Assembly (NCBI GenBank): GCA_039707465.1 | Contig: CM077647.1 | Coordinates: 49,741,110-49,805,109 of the forward strand | DNA: 64,000 bases | Direction of reading: 5' to 3' | Source: Rhabdophis nuchalis | Taxonomy: Eukaryota; Chordata; Lepidosauria; Squamata; Natricidae | Shown here: positions 1 through 11,165 of the stretch, piece after piece | Position numbering within the stretch: the stretch's first letter is position 1 | Layout of the letters: the number at the start of each line of letters is the position of its first letter | Position numbers and translations under genes: made by a program | The notes under the pieces: generated by a model | Told to the model about the DNA's origin: nothing | What the model saw: only the letters and a program-made list of their open reading frames with translations | Databases searched by the model: none

Positions 1-179
1 TCACTAGAAATGCTTCCTTGATGGATATTTACTCCAAAACCGCTATATTTTCTTCACACCACAGGCGCTAAGAAGCCTTGCAAAGGTAAGTAGAACAGCA
101 GTGGGGGAACAGCGGTGCCAGATTTCCTGCTTTCTAGCAAATATAAATTGTGCAACACAGCTGATTGTCACACAGCTGA

Positions 180-560
180 TTGCCGGAATTTTTTAAAACT
201 TTTTAAAAGCATTTGTTTACTATGGTTCACCTGTAAAAATGCTTTTAAAAGTTAAAAAAAAAGTTTCAATGATCAGCTGTCCAACAATCAGCTGAGGTGC
301 ATGATTGTTGGAACTATTTTTTTCTTTTTTTTTAGCAATTTTTTAGTACCGGTTCAGCCAAACCAGTAGTAAAAAAAATGCTTTAAAAAGTAAAAAAAAG
401 TTCCGACAATCAGCTGTGCAACAATCAACTGTGTCACATGATTTCCATCAAAAATAAATGACACAGCATCACTAATTGCATACAGGTGATTGACATATAG
501 CATTTTTCTACTACCGTTTCAGGAGAACCAGTAGTATTTTGTACTACTGGTTCTGGTTAA
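180..560. repeat. Degenerate interspersed repeat related to the hAT element at 27.1 kb
   Basis: This stretch repeats motifs such as aaccagtagtaaaaaaaatg, gcttttaaaa tracts and caatcagctg several times. The same motifs occur inside the complete hAT-type element at 27087-27670. No clear terminal inverted repeats or target duplication are visible here, so it is probably an old, rearranged copy. The family assignment is by shared internal sequence only. Confidence 0.5.
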
Positions 561-649
561 CCAACCCAAACAGAGTCTCAGGAAACGTCTACTAATAAAA
601 CCTAAAAATTAATTAAAAATGATACAATCCAGCAAAAGTCTGTCCAGGT

Positions 650-805
650 CATGGTTGATCCAAAGGTGTTTTTTTCAGGAGACAACTGGATTTTCTTGTT
701 GACCATCCAGTCAGAGACGAAGAAGTTTCTTGGATGAGAAGCGAAATGTCTTCAAAGAAAAAACAAGAAAGTCCAGCTACTTCCTGAAAAAGCACCTTTG
801 GGATA
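650..805. mobile_element. Penelope-like 3' ends in inverted orientation
   Basis: Bases 655-703 read on the minus strand, and 704-805 read on the plus strand, both match the 3' end of the Penelope-like element at 48.57-48.66 kb. Shared motifs are ttcttggatgagaag, cttcaaagaaaaa and cacctttggga. The two pieces face each other and form a hairpin of about 45 bp per arm around a central 60 bp. No coding sequence remains. The short reading frames over it are chance. Confidence 0.7.
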
Positions 806-1105
806 TAATCTAGCATATATAATTTTTTTTGCAACAATTCAGATTTTTTGCAACAAGTATTAGTCACAAAACTCATTTACAGTAGCAATAGATTCAGTAT
901 TGCAAGATCTGAAAGACCCAGTTGGGGGCGGACTATTCTCAGTAAAATCTACCGTATGTGATTTCTAAGATTGGACATTGACTTAATGTACATAATCAAT
1001 TAATTAAAAAATAGTCATAAGACTGTGTTTTGTTTCCCCATTCCATAAATATTCCTGAAGTAAGGAACAAGAGGGATCTCTACCCCTTTCACATTAAAGC
1101 TAAGA

Positions 1106-1371
1106 CAGTGATGGCGAACCTTTTCGGCACCAAGTGCCCAAACTGGTACATGCATGCATGTGTGTGCACCAGAGGACCAGAAACTCAAAGGCTACCTGAC
1201 CCGGCATTCATGCCTATTTTGGGGCCATTTTCAGGCCATTTTCCAGAGCTCTGATGCCGACGAAGATGTGCACGGCAGAAACCAGAAAAGCAGTTGACGA
1301 TGGCGGCCGTGCCCACAGAGAGGGCTCTGCATGCTACCGTTGGCACATGTGCTATAGGTTCACCATCACAG
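1106..1371. mobile_element. hAT-type MITE
   Basis: The left end reads cagtgatggcgaacc and the right end ggttcaccatcacag, which are imperfect inverted repeats. The flanks agctaaga (1098-1105) and atctaaga (1372-1379) match at 7 of 8 bases, fitting the 8-bp target duplication of hAT transposases. The interior is non-coding. It belongs to the same family as 40276-40696 and probably 43518-44035. Confidence 0.78.
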
Positions 1372-1379
1372 ATCTAAGA

Positions 1380-2820
1380 GATTGGACTTTTTTTTCCATT
1401 AGTGTTCCTGGGCAGAGTCCAGCCCTGACCATAGCAAGAGAACCAGCTTTTATTCTGGTTCTTTTTGCTACTTTTTGTATTTTGTAACTGTTGGCTGGCT
1501 GGCTTACTTGCTTGCTTTTTTTCTGCAGTGTAGAAAGCAACAGGATACACTTGCATAAAGCATAGGCTAGAAATGAGGCAAGGCCAGTGTCACTGTGGAC
1601 AATGGCAACATTGGAGTTGCCAGACCATTCCCATGACACCACTATAAACCACTACAAAAGTCAAGGTGTAGAGTACAGGTAGGCTAATTCAGGAAGAAGG
1701 ACTCTTTCCGTTACCTGGTTCCCAGTCATTCAGTGTTTCTAGGTCCATGTCATCTCTGGATTCAGTCTGGAAATGAAGAGGTCACCAATTCAGAAATTTT
1801 AGGATTTATGCTACACTTCCTGACCACTGTTCTTGCCAGTCATATTGTGTATCTACCATATTGCTTCTGAATCATTCTTGAGGCTGGGACAGGAGAAAGA
1901 CTGAAGCAGTTGCCTTTATTACTATGCCTCTACATTTCAACCCACCTTCCTTATAGTCAGTGCCATTAGAGTAAAGTGCTTTTTTAAAAACCCTTCTTTT
2001 TATTTGCAATAAAATGCCCTTTCTGATGTTTTTTAAGTTATTAAAATATTCATGCAATGGCACTTTCCTTAAGAAGAAAAGCATTTTAGCCTAAGTTTAG
2101 AAATCAGCTTTTATAAGTTACACTGCTTTTCTGGACAATGCTTTCTTAGCAATGTGTTCCTTTTAAGAATTAATTTTAAACTTACATGACTATTCTATTT
2201 AGCATACAGGTAAAGGGGGGAAACTATTTGTGCAGTTGCAAGTTATTAAAGTTTTAATAAAAAAAACTGTTTTAAAGTAAAAACTGCGTAAACCCAGCAT
2301 GCTTAAATGCACATACTTGCATAATGGTTTGCGTAGCACATTGCCATTCATCTTCTCCATAACAGCAACATGTTAATTCACATAAAACACCAGGGAATAT
2401 AGAAATAATTCAATAAATATTGCAATGAATTTTTGAAAACATTTTATAAAATTTGATCGGATCGGATAGAAACCAACAGACCAAGAGGTAGCCATATTAG
2501 TTTACAGTAACACCAATATCAAGAGATATGTTTAAGGGATTTGTTGGACTCCCGTGGACTGCATAGCCAACATTATATGAAATACAAAGTACTATCCTTG
2601 GTTACCCATTGTACAGCTGCAGAGAAACAATTTCTGCAAATAGATGGTAATGCTTTAGACAAAGGTGTTAGTAAGACCTGATTATTACTTGAATGAGGCT
2701 GTAGGCCAAATTGGGACGGAAAACAATTTCCAGAAAGTGGGGAAAATATGTACTGTGAGGTTGCCAAGAAACCTACTTGGATATATTATTGTAGCCATTA
2801 GAACTCAACTCTCTCTAAGT
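1380..2820. other. Anonymous AT-rich sequence
   Basis: I see no recognisable gene, RNA or repeat here. Small reading frames of 60-96 codons lack family features. The stretch may hold unrecognised old repeats. Confidence 0.4.
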
Positions 2821-2829
2821 TCTTAGATT

Positions 2830-2985
2830 TAGAGCTATATGGAGTTCTATGTTCTGCTCTTTTTCTTTTTACCTATGTTGTCTGATGTAGCACCTTGGTC
2901 CTGGGGCCACGTTTCGTCTCACTGTGTACTGTACTGTATATTGTTGAAATGACAATAAAACCTACTTGACTTGACTTGAAAAGGA
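2830..2985 (+). mobile_element. Non-LTR retrotransposon 3' end (atgacaataaa type)
   Basis: The segment ends with a polyadenylation-like tgacaataaaacc followed by a short cttgacttgactt repeat. Related ends occur in reverse at 8655-8760 and more distantly at 47540-47650. This is a typical 5'-truncated LINE or SINE tail. The exact family is uncertain. Confidence 0.5.
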
Positions 2986-3336
2986 GAACACTCTTGGTAT
3001 GTACTTTATCCTTTATATACAATTGCATGGGTAGCATTTCCTTATAATAAGTTGACCATTTTTTAAATATAGGCTATATGCCTATCAGTTACATGAAAAG
3101 GTCTATCTCATGTCCTGCTCATAAATACATTATTTCCCTTTGATTACAAATAGTTCATACACAAAAAACATGTTGCTTTAAGTTGGTGGCTGTCACCTGA
3201 AAGATTAATACTGTACTGGAGACACAGCAAAGCACATTTTTTGTATAAAAACTCATACATGTAAGCTGAAACATGGAATGTTATGAATTTATCTCTCAAA
3301 TTATCAATACTTTAATCATATGTTGATGTTTTAGAA

Positions 3337-3462
3337 CAGTGTTTCTCAACCTTGGTGACTTTAAGTCCTGTGGACTTCAACTCCCAGAATTCCCCAGCCA
3401 GCTGGGGAATTCTGGGAGTTGAAGTCCACAGGACTTAAAGTCACCAAGGTTGAGAAACACTG
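3337..3462. mobile_element. Palindromic hAT-type MITE, near-perfect hairpin
   Basis: The 126-bp element is an inverted repeat of itself from cagtgtttctcaacc to the mirrored right end, with the centre at ccagccagctgg. Flanks ttttagaa (3329-3336) and ttctagaa (3463-3470) are a 7/8 match, an 8-bp target duplication. Three more copies of the same design lie at 21449, 29211 and 53919. A transcript would fold into a hairpin of about 60 bp. It has no coding capacity and must be mobilised in trans. Confidence 0.88.
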
Positions 3463-4100
3463 TTCTAGAAGATATCTGAATTCTGCTCTAATGAAAAATC
3501 TGATGAAACACTAAAATTTTTGTATGATTCATGTCAGTTTTTTTTCATTTGTGGGTGATTGTGTAGTTTACTCAATAAGTGCTGCAAGTGTTGAGCAGTT
3601 ATTCAATTGTATCTTTTTTTCTACTTATATATTTTATATATTTTCTATTTAGGGTTTTATATATCTGTCTATGTATATGTGTGTACACAGACTGAATTTC
3701 AATAAAAACTGTGGCAGGACAATATAATACATAAATATTAAGTGAATTAATAACTTCTGATTTAAAATAACTGCTAGAAAATAGGATACATCTTTTATAA
3801 AAATAATTGGTTTCCTTTCAAGGTATGCCAGCAATAAAGCAGAAGAATTTGCTAATAGAGGCCACAAATCTGTTATACTTTTAATTGTGCACCAGGGGGC
3901 AGTATGCTACCACATATGCCACAATCTTTGCATTTCTTTTCTAACACGTTTTTACCGATATGGTAAAGATGAAAACTATATACTGCTACCGTAGGTTAAT
4001 ATTTTCCAAAGGATCATAGTACAAATAGGACAATTCTTATGGCCCCAGAGCACAAATTCAAATGCATGTGTAAAATAAATACCTTCTTTTCAAAACAGAA

Positions 4101-4131
<31 letters not shown>

Positions 4132-4172
4132 TGTATGTATGTATGTATGTATGTATGTATGTATGTATGTAT
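4101..4172. repeat. (GTAT)n microsatellite
   Basis: Pure tetranucleotide repeat of about 72 bp. It is the insertion target of the adjacent hAT element, and the repeat resumes for two units at 4585-4592. Confidence 0.97.
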
Positions 4173-4348
4173 CAGTGGTGGGTTTCAAATTTTTTAGAAC
4201 CTACTCTGTAGGTGTAACCTATTTTGTGGGCGTGGCTTGGCAGTCATGTGACAGGGTGGGAGTGGCCACCTTTTAAAATGTGGTGAAACTCATTTAACAA
4301 CGTTCTTGCTTAGCAACCAAAATTTTGGACTCAATTGTGATGATAAAT

Positions 4349-4410
<62 letters not shown>

Positions 4411-4584
4411 TTTCTTTCTTTCCTTTCTTCCTTCCTTTCCTTTCCTTTCCTTCCCGTTGCGTCACTGGCAGCGGCGGGCCAGATTTACTTCCAGGTACGC
4501 CAGTGGAACCCCCTCTCACCGGTTCTCTAAATTTCACCAACCGGCTCTCACGAGTAGGTGCGAGCCTGCAGAAACCCACCACTG
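4173..4584. mobile_element. hAT-type non-autonomous element inserted in a microsatellite
   Basis: Terminal inverted repeats cagtggtgggtttc and gaaacccaccactg are perfect over 14 bp. The flanks gtatgtat (4165-4172 and 4585-4592) are an 8-bp duplication, although inside a GTAT repeat this is only consistent, not proof. The interior carries a piece of the cttaacaac MITE family (about 4286-4350) and a (CTTT)n tract. No transposase is encoded. Confidence 0.85.
4350..4455. repeat. (CTTT)n microsatellite
   Basis: Tetranucleotide pyrimidine tract decaying to cctttcctttcc on the right. It produces serine/phenylalanine/leucine-rich chance reading frames on + and lysine/glutamate-rich ones on -, which are not genes. 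Confidence 0.97.
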
Positions 4585-4592
4585 GTATGTAT

Positions 4593-4710
4593 GTAGTATA
4601 TATATAGTATATAATATTATATATTATATATATATGTAGTATATAATATTGTAGTATATAATATTATATATGTAGTATATAATATTATATATTATATATA
4701 TATAATATTC
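4593..4710. repeat. (AT)-rich low-complexity tract
   Basis: Interrupted tatata/atattatat repeat directly left of hammerhead copy A. Comparable AT tracts flank or interrupt the ribozyme copies at 31.9-32.85 kb. Confidence 0.9.
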
Positions 4711-4940
4711 AAAATAGATCTATCCTAGTCTCCCTTGTTTATTTATTTATCAGCTCAAAACTTAACACACATGGAAACAAAAGACAACAAAACTCATAGC
4801 TTTCTGTCTGGATGGTCTCTGGTGATCAGCGGAAAGACAGAAAAGGAAAGCAGCTTGCTTCCTCCCTTAATTGGGGCTTACCAGGGTGTTGGTAAGTATA
4901 TACACAAGTATATACTTATTCCCCTGTCTCAGCTGATCAG

Positions 4941-5015
4941 GATAAGAACCAGTGGTCTGCTGGCAATTACAACTGCCTCACATGTAAAACTTCCCTGGTT
5001 CAAATCCCAGTAAGG
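4941..5015 (+). promoter_or_regulatory. Possible tRNA-like Pol III promoter of copy A
   Basis: GGTTCAAATCC at 4997-5007 fits the B-box consensus. A weak A-box-like tggtctgctgg lies at 4953-4963, a spacing of about 34 bp. The segment resembles a tRNA-derived SINE head. It precedes the ribozyme by about 20 bp. Promoter activity is inference. Confidence 0.45.
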
Positions 5016-5067
5016 GTATAGCTAGCTGATGAGCGCTAAATAGCTGGAAATAGATCTATCCTAGTCT
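5016..5067 (+). ncRNA. Hammerhead ribozyme motif, type I-like
   Basis: The core has CTGATGA (5026-5032) and GAAA (5047-5050). Stem I pairs gctag (5021-5025) with ctagt (5061-5065), the last pair being G-U. Stem III is ATA/TAT with loop GATC, and the cleavage-site triplet ATC gives a predicted cut after 5060. Stem II (5033-5046) keeps only GCU/AGC because its two outer pairs, next to the core, are mismatched. All core bases visible to me match the consensus, but weak stem II makes activity uncertain. Hammerheads are known in Penelope elements and retrozymes. Confidence 0.72.
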
Positions 5068-5159
5068 CCCTTGTTTATTTATTTATCACCTCAGGTTTTG
5101 AACTGATAAATATATAAACAAGGGAGACTAGGATAGATCTATTTCGAGATCTAAAGTTC

Positions 5160-6764
5160 TATATAATCTTTTTATTTTGCTTTGTACAATGTAACACCCG
5201 CCCCCCTCTTTGCTACCACATTAGTTGACAAATTTGGGCTCGTAGGAATGAAATATTCTAGGAGAAGAATGGGTGCTAACTTACTACAGGCTGAACTAAC
5301 AATATCTAAGGGCTTTCTTATATACTGTCATAAAAGCATTATGACATCCCTGAGCAATACTCAGTCCACAACACTTTCCAAAACCAAAATTGGCAGACAT
5401 TTTATTTAGATATTTTGCTTTTTATTTTGCAGAAATCCGGCCATCATTTCCCTCCTACTCATAGTATTTTTAGATCTCTGCTCCAAGTTCAGATGTATAT
5501 ATATATATATACTTTTATTTACGGTCACAGACCAGATGTACTGATTTAGTATTGCCTTTGGAGAAGCCGTCTTCTGCTACTGCAGGATGCAAAAAGAAGC
5601 CATTTTTTTCATCTCATTCCCAAATGCTTGCAGCTTTAAAGGCATCCTTTGTTTGATGATGACAGTGAGATTAGAATCATATGGCCAATTGGTTCCAAAA
5701 GGGAGGGGGGAAATAGCAGAGTAAAAATAGAAAAGTGAAGACCATGAAATACTTAAGAATAGAACAAAAACAGAAACACATTTGGCACAAGAAGAATGAT
5801 ACAAAATTCATATTAATATTGTACTCTACTCTTTCTAGGAATATTTGTTCATATGTGTTGGATATGGTCCATTTTTGAGTACAAGATCAATAGGATGGAA
5901 TTTTCCATCATAACTAGGAAAAGAAACTACCCAGGGTAGTACTTAAATTTAAATTTACATGAATAACTACAGTACATATTCTTCTTCTTGTACCTGAGAT
6001 TAAAAAAAGTAATTTGAAGAGTATAGAGCAGGCCTCCCAATGTACACAAAACTGATCAATCTCCATCTTTTATTCTGCTCAGATCAGCCCTCAAGCTGTG
6101 AACTCAAGTATAGTCATTCTCATAGCTACCTCTTTATAGTATGGCTGTAAAGTTAGTGCACAAACCAAATGTATATAGAGCAGAAATGTTCTATAAAAAT
6201 GTTTATTTGCTTGTATCTTAGTGAATTGTTGTTGTATTTGTATCCCTCCTTTTATTTTTATAACTAACTCAAGGCAGTGAATATATCCAACATACTTTCC
6301 TCCTCCAGTTTTTCCCACAACAACAAACCTTGAGATAGATTGGCCTGAAAGAGAGAGAGACTGACTCAAAGTCAACTTTCTTGGCAAAGGAAGCACTTTG
6401 ACAGTCTCCTGCTTTCTAGACTTGTGCATTAACTATAATACCAATACTGCAGAACAAAATATGGACCTTAGAAATGGCATATAAAGGGCTGATAAAGCTA
6501 TGTGTTCTTTGATATTATATATAAACTTAGAAATGGTTTCATCATATCACAATACGTATTAACTTATCATTTTCAACGAAGCAGTCATGGTAGATTACTA
6601 TATTGAATTCTTGGTATACCTCTCCAAGATGATGTGAAAATCTTCTGCCAGAGCAACAAATGTTCATTGTCCATCAAAATAAAAAGGATCAAGTAAAAAG
6701 CTAACTGGATCATCTGTCACAAATTAAATTTCCCAGTATACTATACATCATTTTATAATCTTGT
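5160..6764. other. Anonymous AT-rich sequence
   Basis: No gene or clear repeat is recognised, apart from a short (TA)n tract at about 5496-5511. Small reading frames here have no recognisable features. Confidence 0.4.
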
Positions 6765-7142
6765 ACAGACAGTCCACAACTTAAATGAGCCTGATTGGCC
6801 ATAAACCTTACTGGTCATTTAAAAGATCACCATGTGACCATACCTGATTTAATGACCTTTTTGTGATGATCATTGAGTCCATTTTCTGCAATGAAACATT
6901 TTCTGCCAGAAACTGGAAGTAAATGCTGGTTTTCAGCAAAAAATGTTGTCAATCATGGTCACATGACCACAGGATAATGTAATAGTCATAAATGCAGGCC
7001 AGTTGCCCAAAACCCAGATCATGTAATTATTGTGGCCAGCCATCAGATCCTCAAAGTCAAATTGTAAGTAGCCCTGGAGAGATCCATCAGAAATTTGAAT
7101 GGTCACTAAGAGACAAGTTGTAAGTCAGGAATTATCTGTATA
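6765..7142. mobile_element. Old MITE, 'cagtcctcgacttac' family
   Basis: The body carries diverged versions of motifs shared by six copies in the window: a cacaacttaaatg-type start, catgtgaccat, a gtcacatgac-type core and a mirrored agttgtaagtcagg end. The terminal motifs are inverted relative to each other, indicating a DNA element. The target duplication is not resolvable. Confidence 0.6.
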
Positions 7143-8030
7143 ATGAGTATGTTATTATTGTAAAGTTGCTTCATTGTTAATCAATTTTCTGGCTGCTTCC
7201 TTTTTACAAAATGCTAGGCACAAAACATAAAGAACTTGAAAGAAAATTTAGAACTAACATGTTGACAGTGGTGAGAATCCCATATGTACAGAACTGAAAA
7301 GACATACTACTGTAATTCCCATTATGCTCAAAGAGGATAATCTATCTAATTTTGTTTTCATTTGAAAACCAAAATTCTGAACTCCGTATTTGAAACTAAA
7401 AAAAGAAAAGAAAACTTTTTAGTTTTAGGTTTTGACTAGAATAACTTTGCTGTCATATAAATAATTTGAAACACCATGATGCATGTACAAACCAGGTAAA
7501 TTACTCCATGTTGTCTCTTGTAGCTCTTCAAGATGCTTACTATCACCTTCATCTGTTTTCCAGGCAGAGAACTACAATAAAGCACGGAATTGTAAACATC
7601 AATCATTTTTATTTCCTAATAATTCCATGATTCAAAAAACCTCCTGAAATCAAATTTTTTACATTAGCTACACTTCTATTGCAAATATTCCCTCTCTGAG
7701 CATAGCTCATAGCACAAGAGAGATGGCAACTTTTAGAAGATAAAATGATTACCGGTACTATCACTTGTTTTCATCCAAGTTCAGATCCAGGTTTGGCACA
7801 AAAGAACCTGGGTAAGGGAGAGTGCAACCCTGCTGAATGGGAGTTTTTGGTATTTTTTGTCTTAATAATCCACTAAATAATCTGCTCAATTTGGCAAACT
7901 GAAAATTGGAAATAAATGAAACAGAGAGTTCGCTCCTCCTTGTAAATTTATTTCCAAAAGAAATAAACCTATGGGGAATGTTTTAAGAGGTCCTATAATA
8001 TTTCATTCTTTTATCCATGATTTAAAAACA
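7143..8030. other. Anonymous AT-rich sequence
   Basis: I see no supported gene, RNA or repeat in this stretch. Confidence 0.4.
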
Positions 8031-8038
8031 GGGGTCCT

Positions 8039-8226
8039 TAACCCTTGGCCCACAGATCAGTCTAGTCCATTGCCTGTTAGGAAGAGGGCCATGCAAACAG
8101 TGAGCAGGTGAGCAAAGATTCATCTGTGCATGCAGATGTGCACAAAACCATTCCCATCCCCACTGTTCCACAGAAGACTGGTTTTTTTCTGAAAAATTAT
8201 GGTGCCAGATAAGTTGGGGACTGCTG
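8039..8226. mobile_element. Degenerate hAT-type MITE
   Basis: The element begins caggggtccttaacc and ends gttggggactgctg, an imperfect inverted pair. The flanks tttaaaaa and ctttaaac are similar but not a clean duplication, consistent with age. It is non-coding. Confidence 0.55.
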
Positions 8227-8559
8227 CTTTAAACTATCTGCAGGACTACATCAAGAAGAGAGCTCCCAGGATAAAGAACCATCAATATAATTGCCTGCCA
8301 TCTGGAGGAACCACTTGTGTGCCAAATGTCTAGAGATAGCACTGGAGGGAGGGAAAGACAATAAGAAAACATCCTCTGAGGTTCAGGGACTGAATGAATG
8401 CAGCCTTTAGATGTGGTTGTATTCCTGAAGAACTAATTGGGTAGTAGAGGAATCTTCCTTGATACAGCTTTCTCACTGAAGGTTTATCTTTAAATTGCAT
8501 GCCACCTATCACCATTGCAAAGAGGAAAGGAATGCAGCCACACTGACTCGTATTCTGGT

Positions 8560-8760
8560 AACTTTCCATTTAGATTATTGTAAAGTACTTCTTCACCCGA
8601 ACCTGACCTTGAAAATTATCCAGAAAGTAGAACTGGTACAGAAGGCAGCTTTTACTTTACTTACTTTATTTTATTGTCATTGTACGTATATACACAGTTT
8701 TCACATACAACGAAATTCACATAACACCCAGTGACCAGACCCAACACACATAACAACTAG
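8560..8760. mobile_element. LINE fragment fused to a second LINE/SINE tail
   Basis: Bases 8560-8655 (+) translate to a stretch ending LDYCKVLLHPNLTLKIIQ..LVQKAA. It resembles the LDYCNALY...LQLVQNAA segment of the CR1/L2-like LINE at 45 kb, so it is a reverse-transcriptase C-terminal remnant. Bases 8655-8760 are the reverse complement of a tgacaataaa-type retroelement tail related to 2830-2985. Confidence 0.55.
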
Positions 8761-9860
8761 TAGCTTGAACCACTACCAAGAGTCATATGGTGCTGATATT
8801 GAAAAAAGCCACATGGGCTGGTTACTCAGAGTGTTTGTATGATTCAGTAATGACTAATGGCAATGTTTTTGCAAATAAATTTCATTTGGGAATAGCCAAA
8901 CTTTGGCTGGAGGTTCAAGTGACCTACCTCTGCTTTAGATATCTTGAGAGAGAGAGAAATTCATTATATAAATCAGCATATTCAAGTCCCCTTTCACCCT
9001 ATTTTTTGGCAATGCTGTTTCTTCAACCATGATGAGTTGTGAACTGTCCTTTTGTGACTGTGGCTTCAAAATTCTCAAAATGGAGAGAATGAAATAAGAA
9101 CAAAAGATCAAATAAATCACAAAAAATAATTCAAAGATCAAAGGAATGTTTATATTAAAAGTTGGCTACAGTGCGTGCTTGAGTCTGAATAAAAGTTTCT
9201 ATAAAAACTTTTTGAGCCCAGTTTTTGGCCTGTTTTGGACCCATTTTTCATCCCAGTTTCCACCGGCAGAGTGCTGCAGGAGACCATGGAAAGTAAAAAT
9301 GAGGCACAGAGGGACCGCATGTGGCTCATTTTAACCGGCAGACACCACAAGCCAGTCCCCACCACAAGCCAGTTAAACATATTTAACAGTAGGTGTGTAT
9401 TTTATCACACCCTCATAGGAGTTACACATATTGTTGACTAGATCCATCCATTTCTTCCTATAGCAGCAGTCAACCAAAGCACGTAATACACAAACCTTTG
9501 GAACAGGCTGTTCTTATCAAGGTTTATAGGTTATCACTTACTGTGTAGGATTTTTTTGTTTGTTACTTGTTCAGTTCTTATTGAAACATTTACTCATTTA
9601 CAATATCAAAAATAAAATTAGCTGCCCAGCATACCCATGGAGGAACAATAAGAATACCATAGGTATATAGAGCCATTCTGAGAGCGCTGCTACTTGAGGA
9701 AGTGTGGACCAACAAACATTTAGAATTTTGAGACCATTTTGTGGATGCTCACAAATGGCTATTGTGAGGAGGGGTTTATCTATTCACAAAAGAGCTCACA
9801 CTGGAAGTCATTAAACCTCCATCTACCTGAAGGAAGACTAGTGAAGATGATACTACAGAT
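8761..9860. other. Anonymous sequence
   Basis: There is a repeat-like segment at about 9166-9385 with cccagtttttggcc and accggcag motifs also typical of hAT-derived repeats, but no ends could be defined. Nothing else is supported. Confidence 0.35.
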
Positions 9861-9861
9861 A

Positions 9862-10202
9862 ATCTTCGACTACGATAATTCATTTAGCAAAGATTTGAAG
9901 TTACAACAACACTGAAAACAGTCCTTGCATTGGGACTGTGACAGCATTCCATGGCCTGTTGATCAAAAATCATCAACTGGCATGTGTTTATGGTGGTTGC
10001 ACCATCCTGGACCATGTGACTAGCATTTTTGACCTTCCAAGCCAGCTTCTGACAAACTAAGTAATTGGGGGAATTAGATTCGCATAATAACATGATTCAT
10101 TTAATAACCGTGACAAGAAAAGTGATAAAATTGGACATGACCCACTTAAAGATTCCATTGATTAATGATAAAAGTTCTGATCCCAATTTTGGCTGTAAAT
10201 TG
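9862..10202. mobile_element. Old MITE, 'cagtcctcgacttac' family
   Basis: Diverged copy: starts with aatcttcgactacgataat, contains gttacaacaacactgaaaac and accatgtgac, and ends with cccaattttggctgtaaat. The same order occurs at 43098-43462. Confidence 0.6.
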
Positions 10203-10719
10203 CTTTTTCAGGAAAGTGGAATACACTTGTGAATAAAATACCTTTTTATTTTCTTAGATGCCTCTGTGCCTTATTGGCCTTCACGGAAACCGTGGCAGCA
10301 GTGCAGAGTTTCTAGATACTGTTTGACAATTCTGTGGTTCCCACAAACCAGTCAGGCACCAGGCCTGTAGAGGTAGTGAGTGATCAGTCCCCCTACATTC
10401 TGTTTTTTTCAAATTAAAGGAATCAGAAACATGATGGGTATCAATGGACATGCCAGGGTCAAAGCAAATCCCACATAACCATTGCCAACCTGTCATTTAG
10501 CATCTTTAGCACCTCCAGATTCATGGGTTATCAGCCTCTTGTTTATGTATTGTGAAATTTGAAATGTCCACTATAAAAACATTATTCTACTAAGACAAAT
10601 CTTATTTTAAAATCTTTTGCCAGAGCTATTTTGACCTGCTGCTACCTAGCCTTGCCATTGCTGAACAAAGTTAGACAATAACTTCTTCCAAGTAATTTTC
10701 TTATGATAGCCTATACACA

Positions 10720-10772
10720 AACATACATATACAAACACACAAACAAACAGACACACAAACACACATAAAGAC
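10720..10772. repeat. (ACAAAC/ACAC)n simple repeat
   Basis: Imperfect acacaaacaaac tract of about 50 bp. Confidence 0.85.
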
Positions 10773-11165
10773 AAATATTCAAGATGTCAAAATATGATGA
10801 ATTACAAATCGGGATGCTTTAGAAACCCCATATTTTTGAGTATTAGATGTCAATCAGCTTTGTCTCATCTCAGAGAGAAACTCAGCTGTCCACTTAGATG
10901 TACTGTACCTTTCCTTAAACTCTTATTCAGTGATATCTCACTCTTTGGCCTCATACTGTCTATATGGATTATTGTGACTTTTCTTGGGAAAATACCACTT
11001 TTAGTTTAGACTAAGATATTAAGTAAATTGCATCATATTCAGACAGAGGTGGTATTCTACCACTTCGAACCCGTTTGCCCAAACGGGTAGCTCTGGCCTC
11101 AAGCCGAGAGCAAACTGGTTCTCCATTTCTGTTAAAGTGGGCCCACCTGCCCGCCCTGCATTATA

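Larger units (their letters stand above)
4711..5146 (+). mobile_element. Hammerhead-bearing retrozyme-like repeat, copy A
   Basis: The arm aaatagatctatcctagtc appears directly at 4712 and again at 5048, a spacing of 336 bp, and an inverted copy of the arm closes the element at 5094-5145. Between them lies a body shared with the copies at 32.1-32.7 kb (tggatggtctct, cctcccttaattgggg), then a tRNA-like B box (4997-5007) and a full hammerhead core. Monomer length, ribozyme and possible Pol III promoter recall retrozymes and Schistosoma Sm-alpha SINEs. Direct plus inverted terminal arms also recall Penelope pseudo-LTRs. No protein is encoded. Membership of a known squamate family cannot be checked here. 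Confidence 0.72.
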
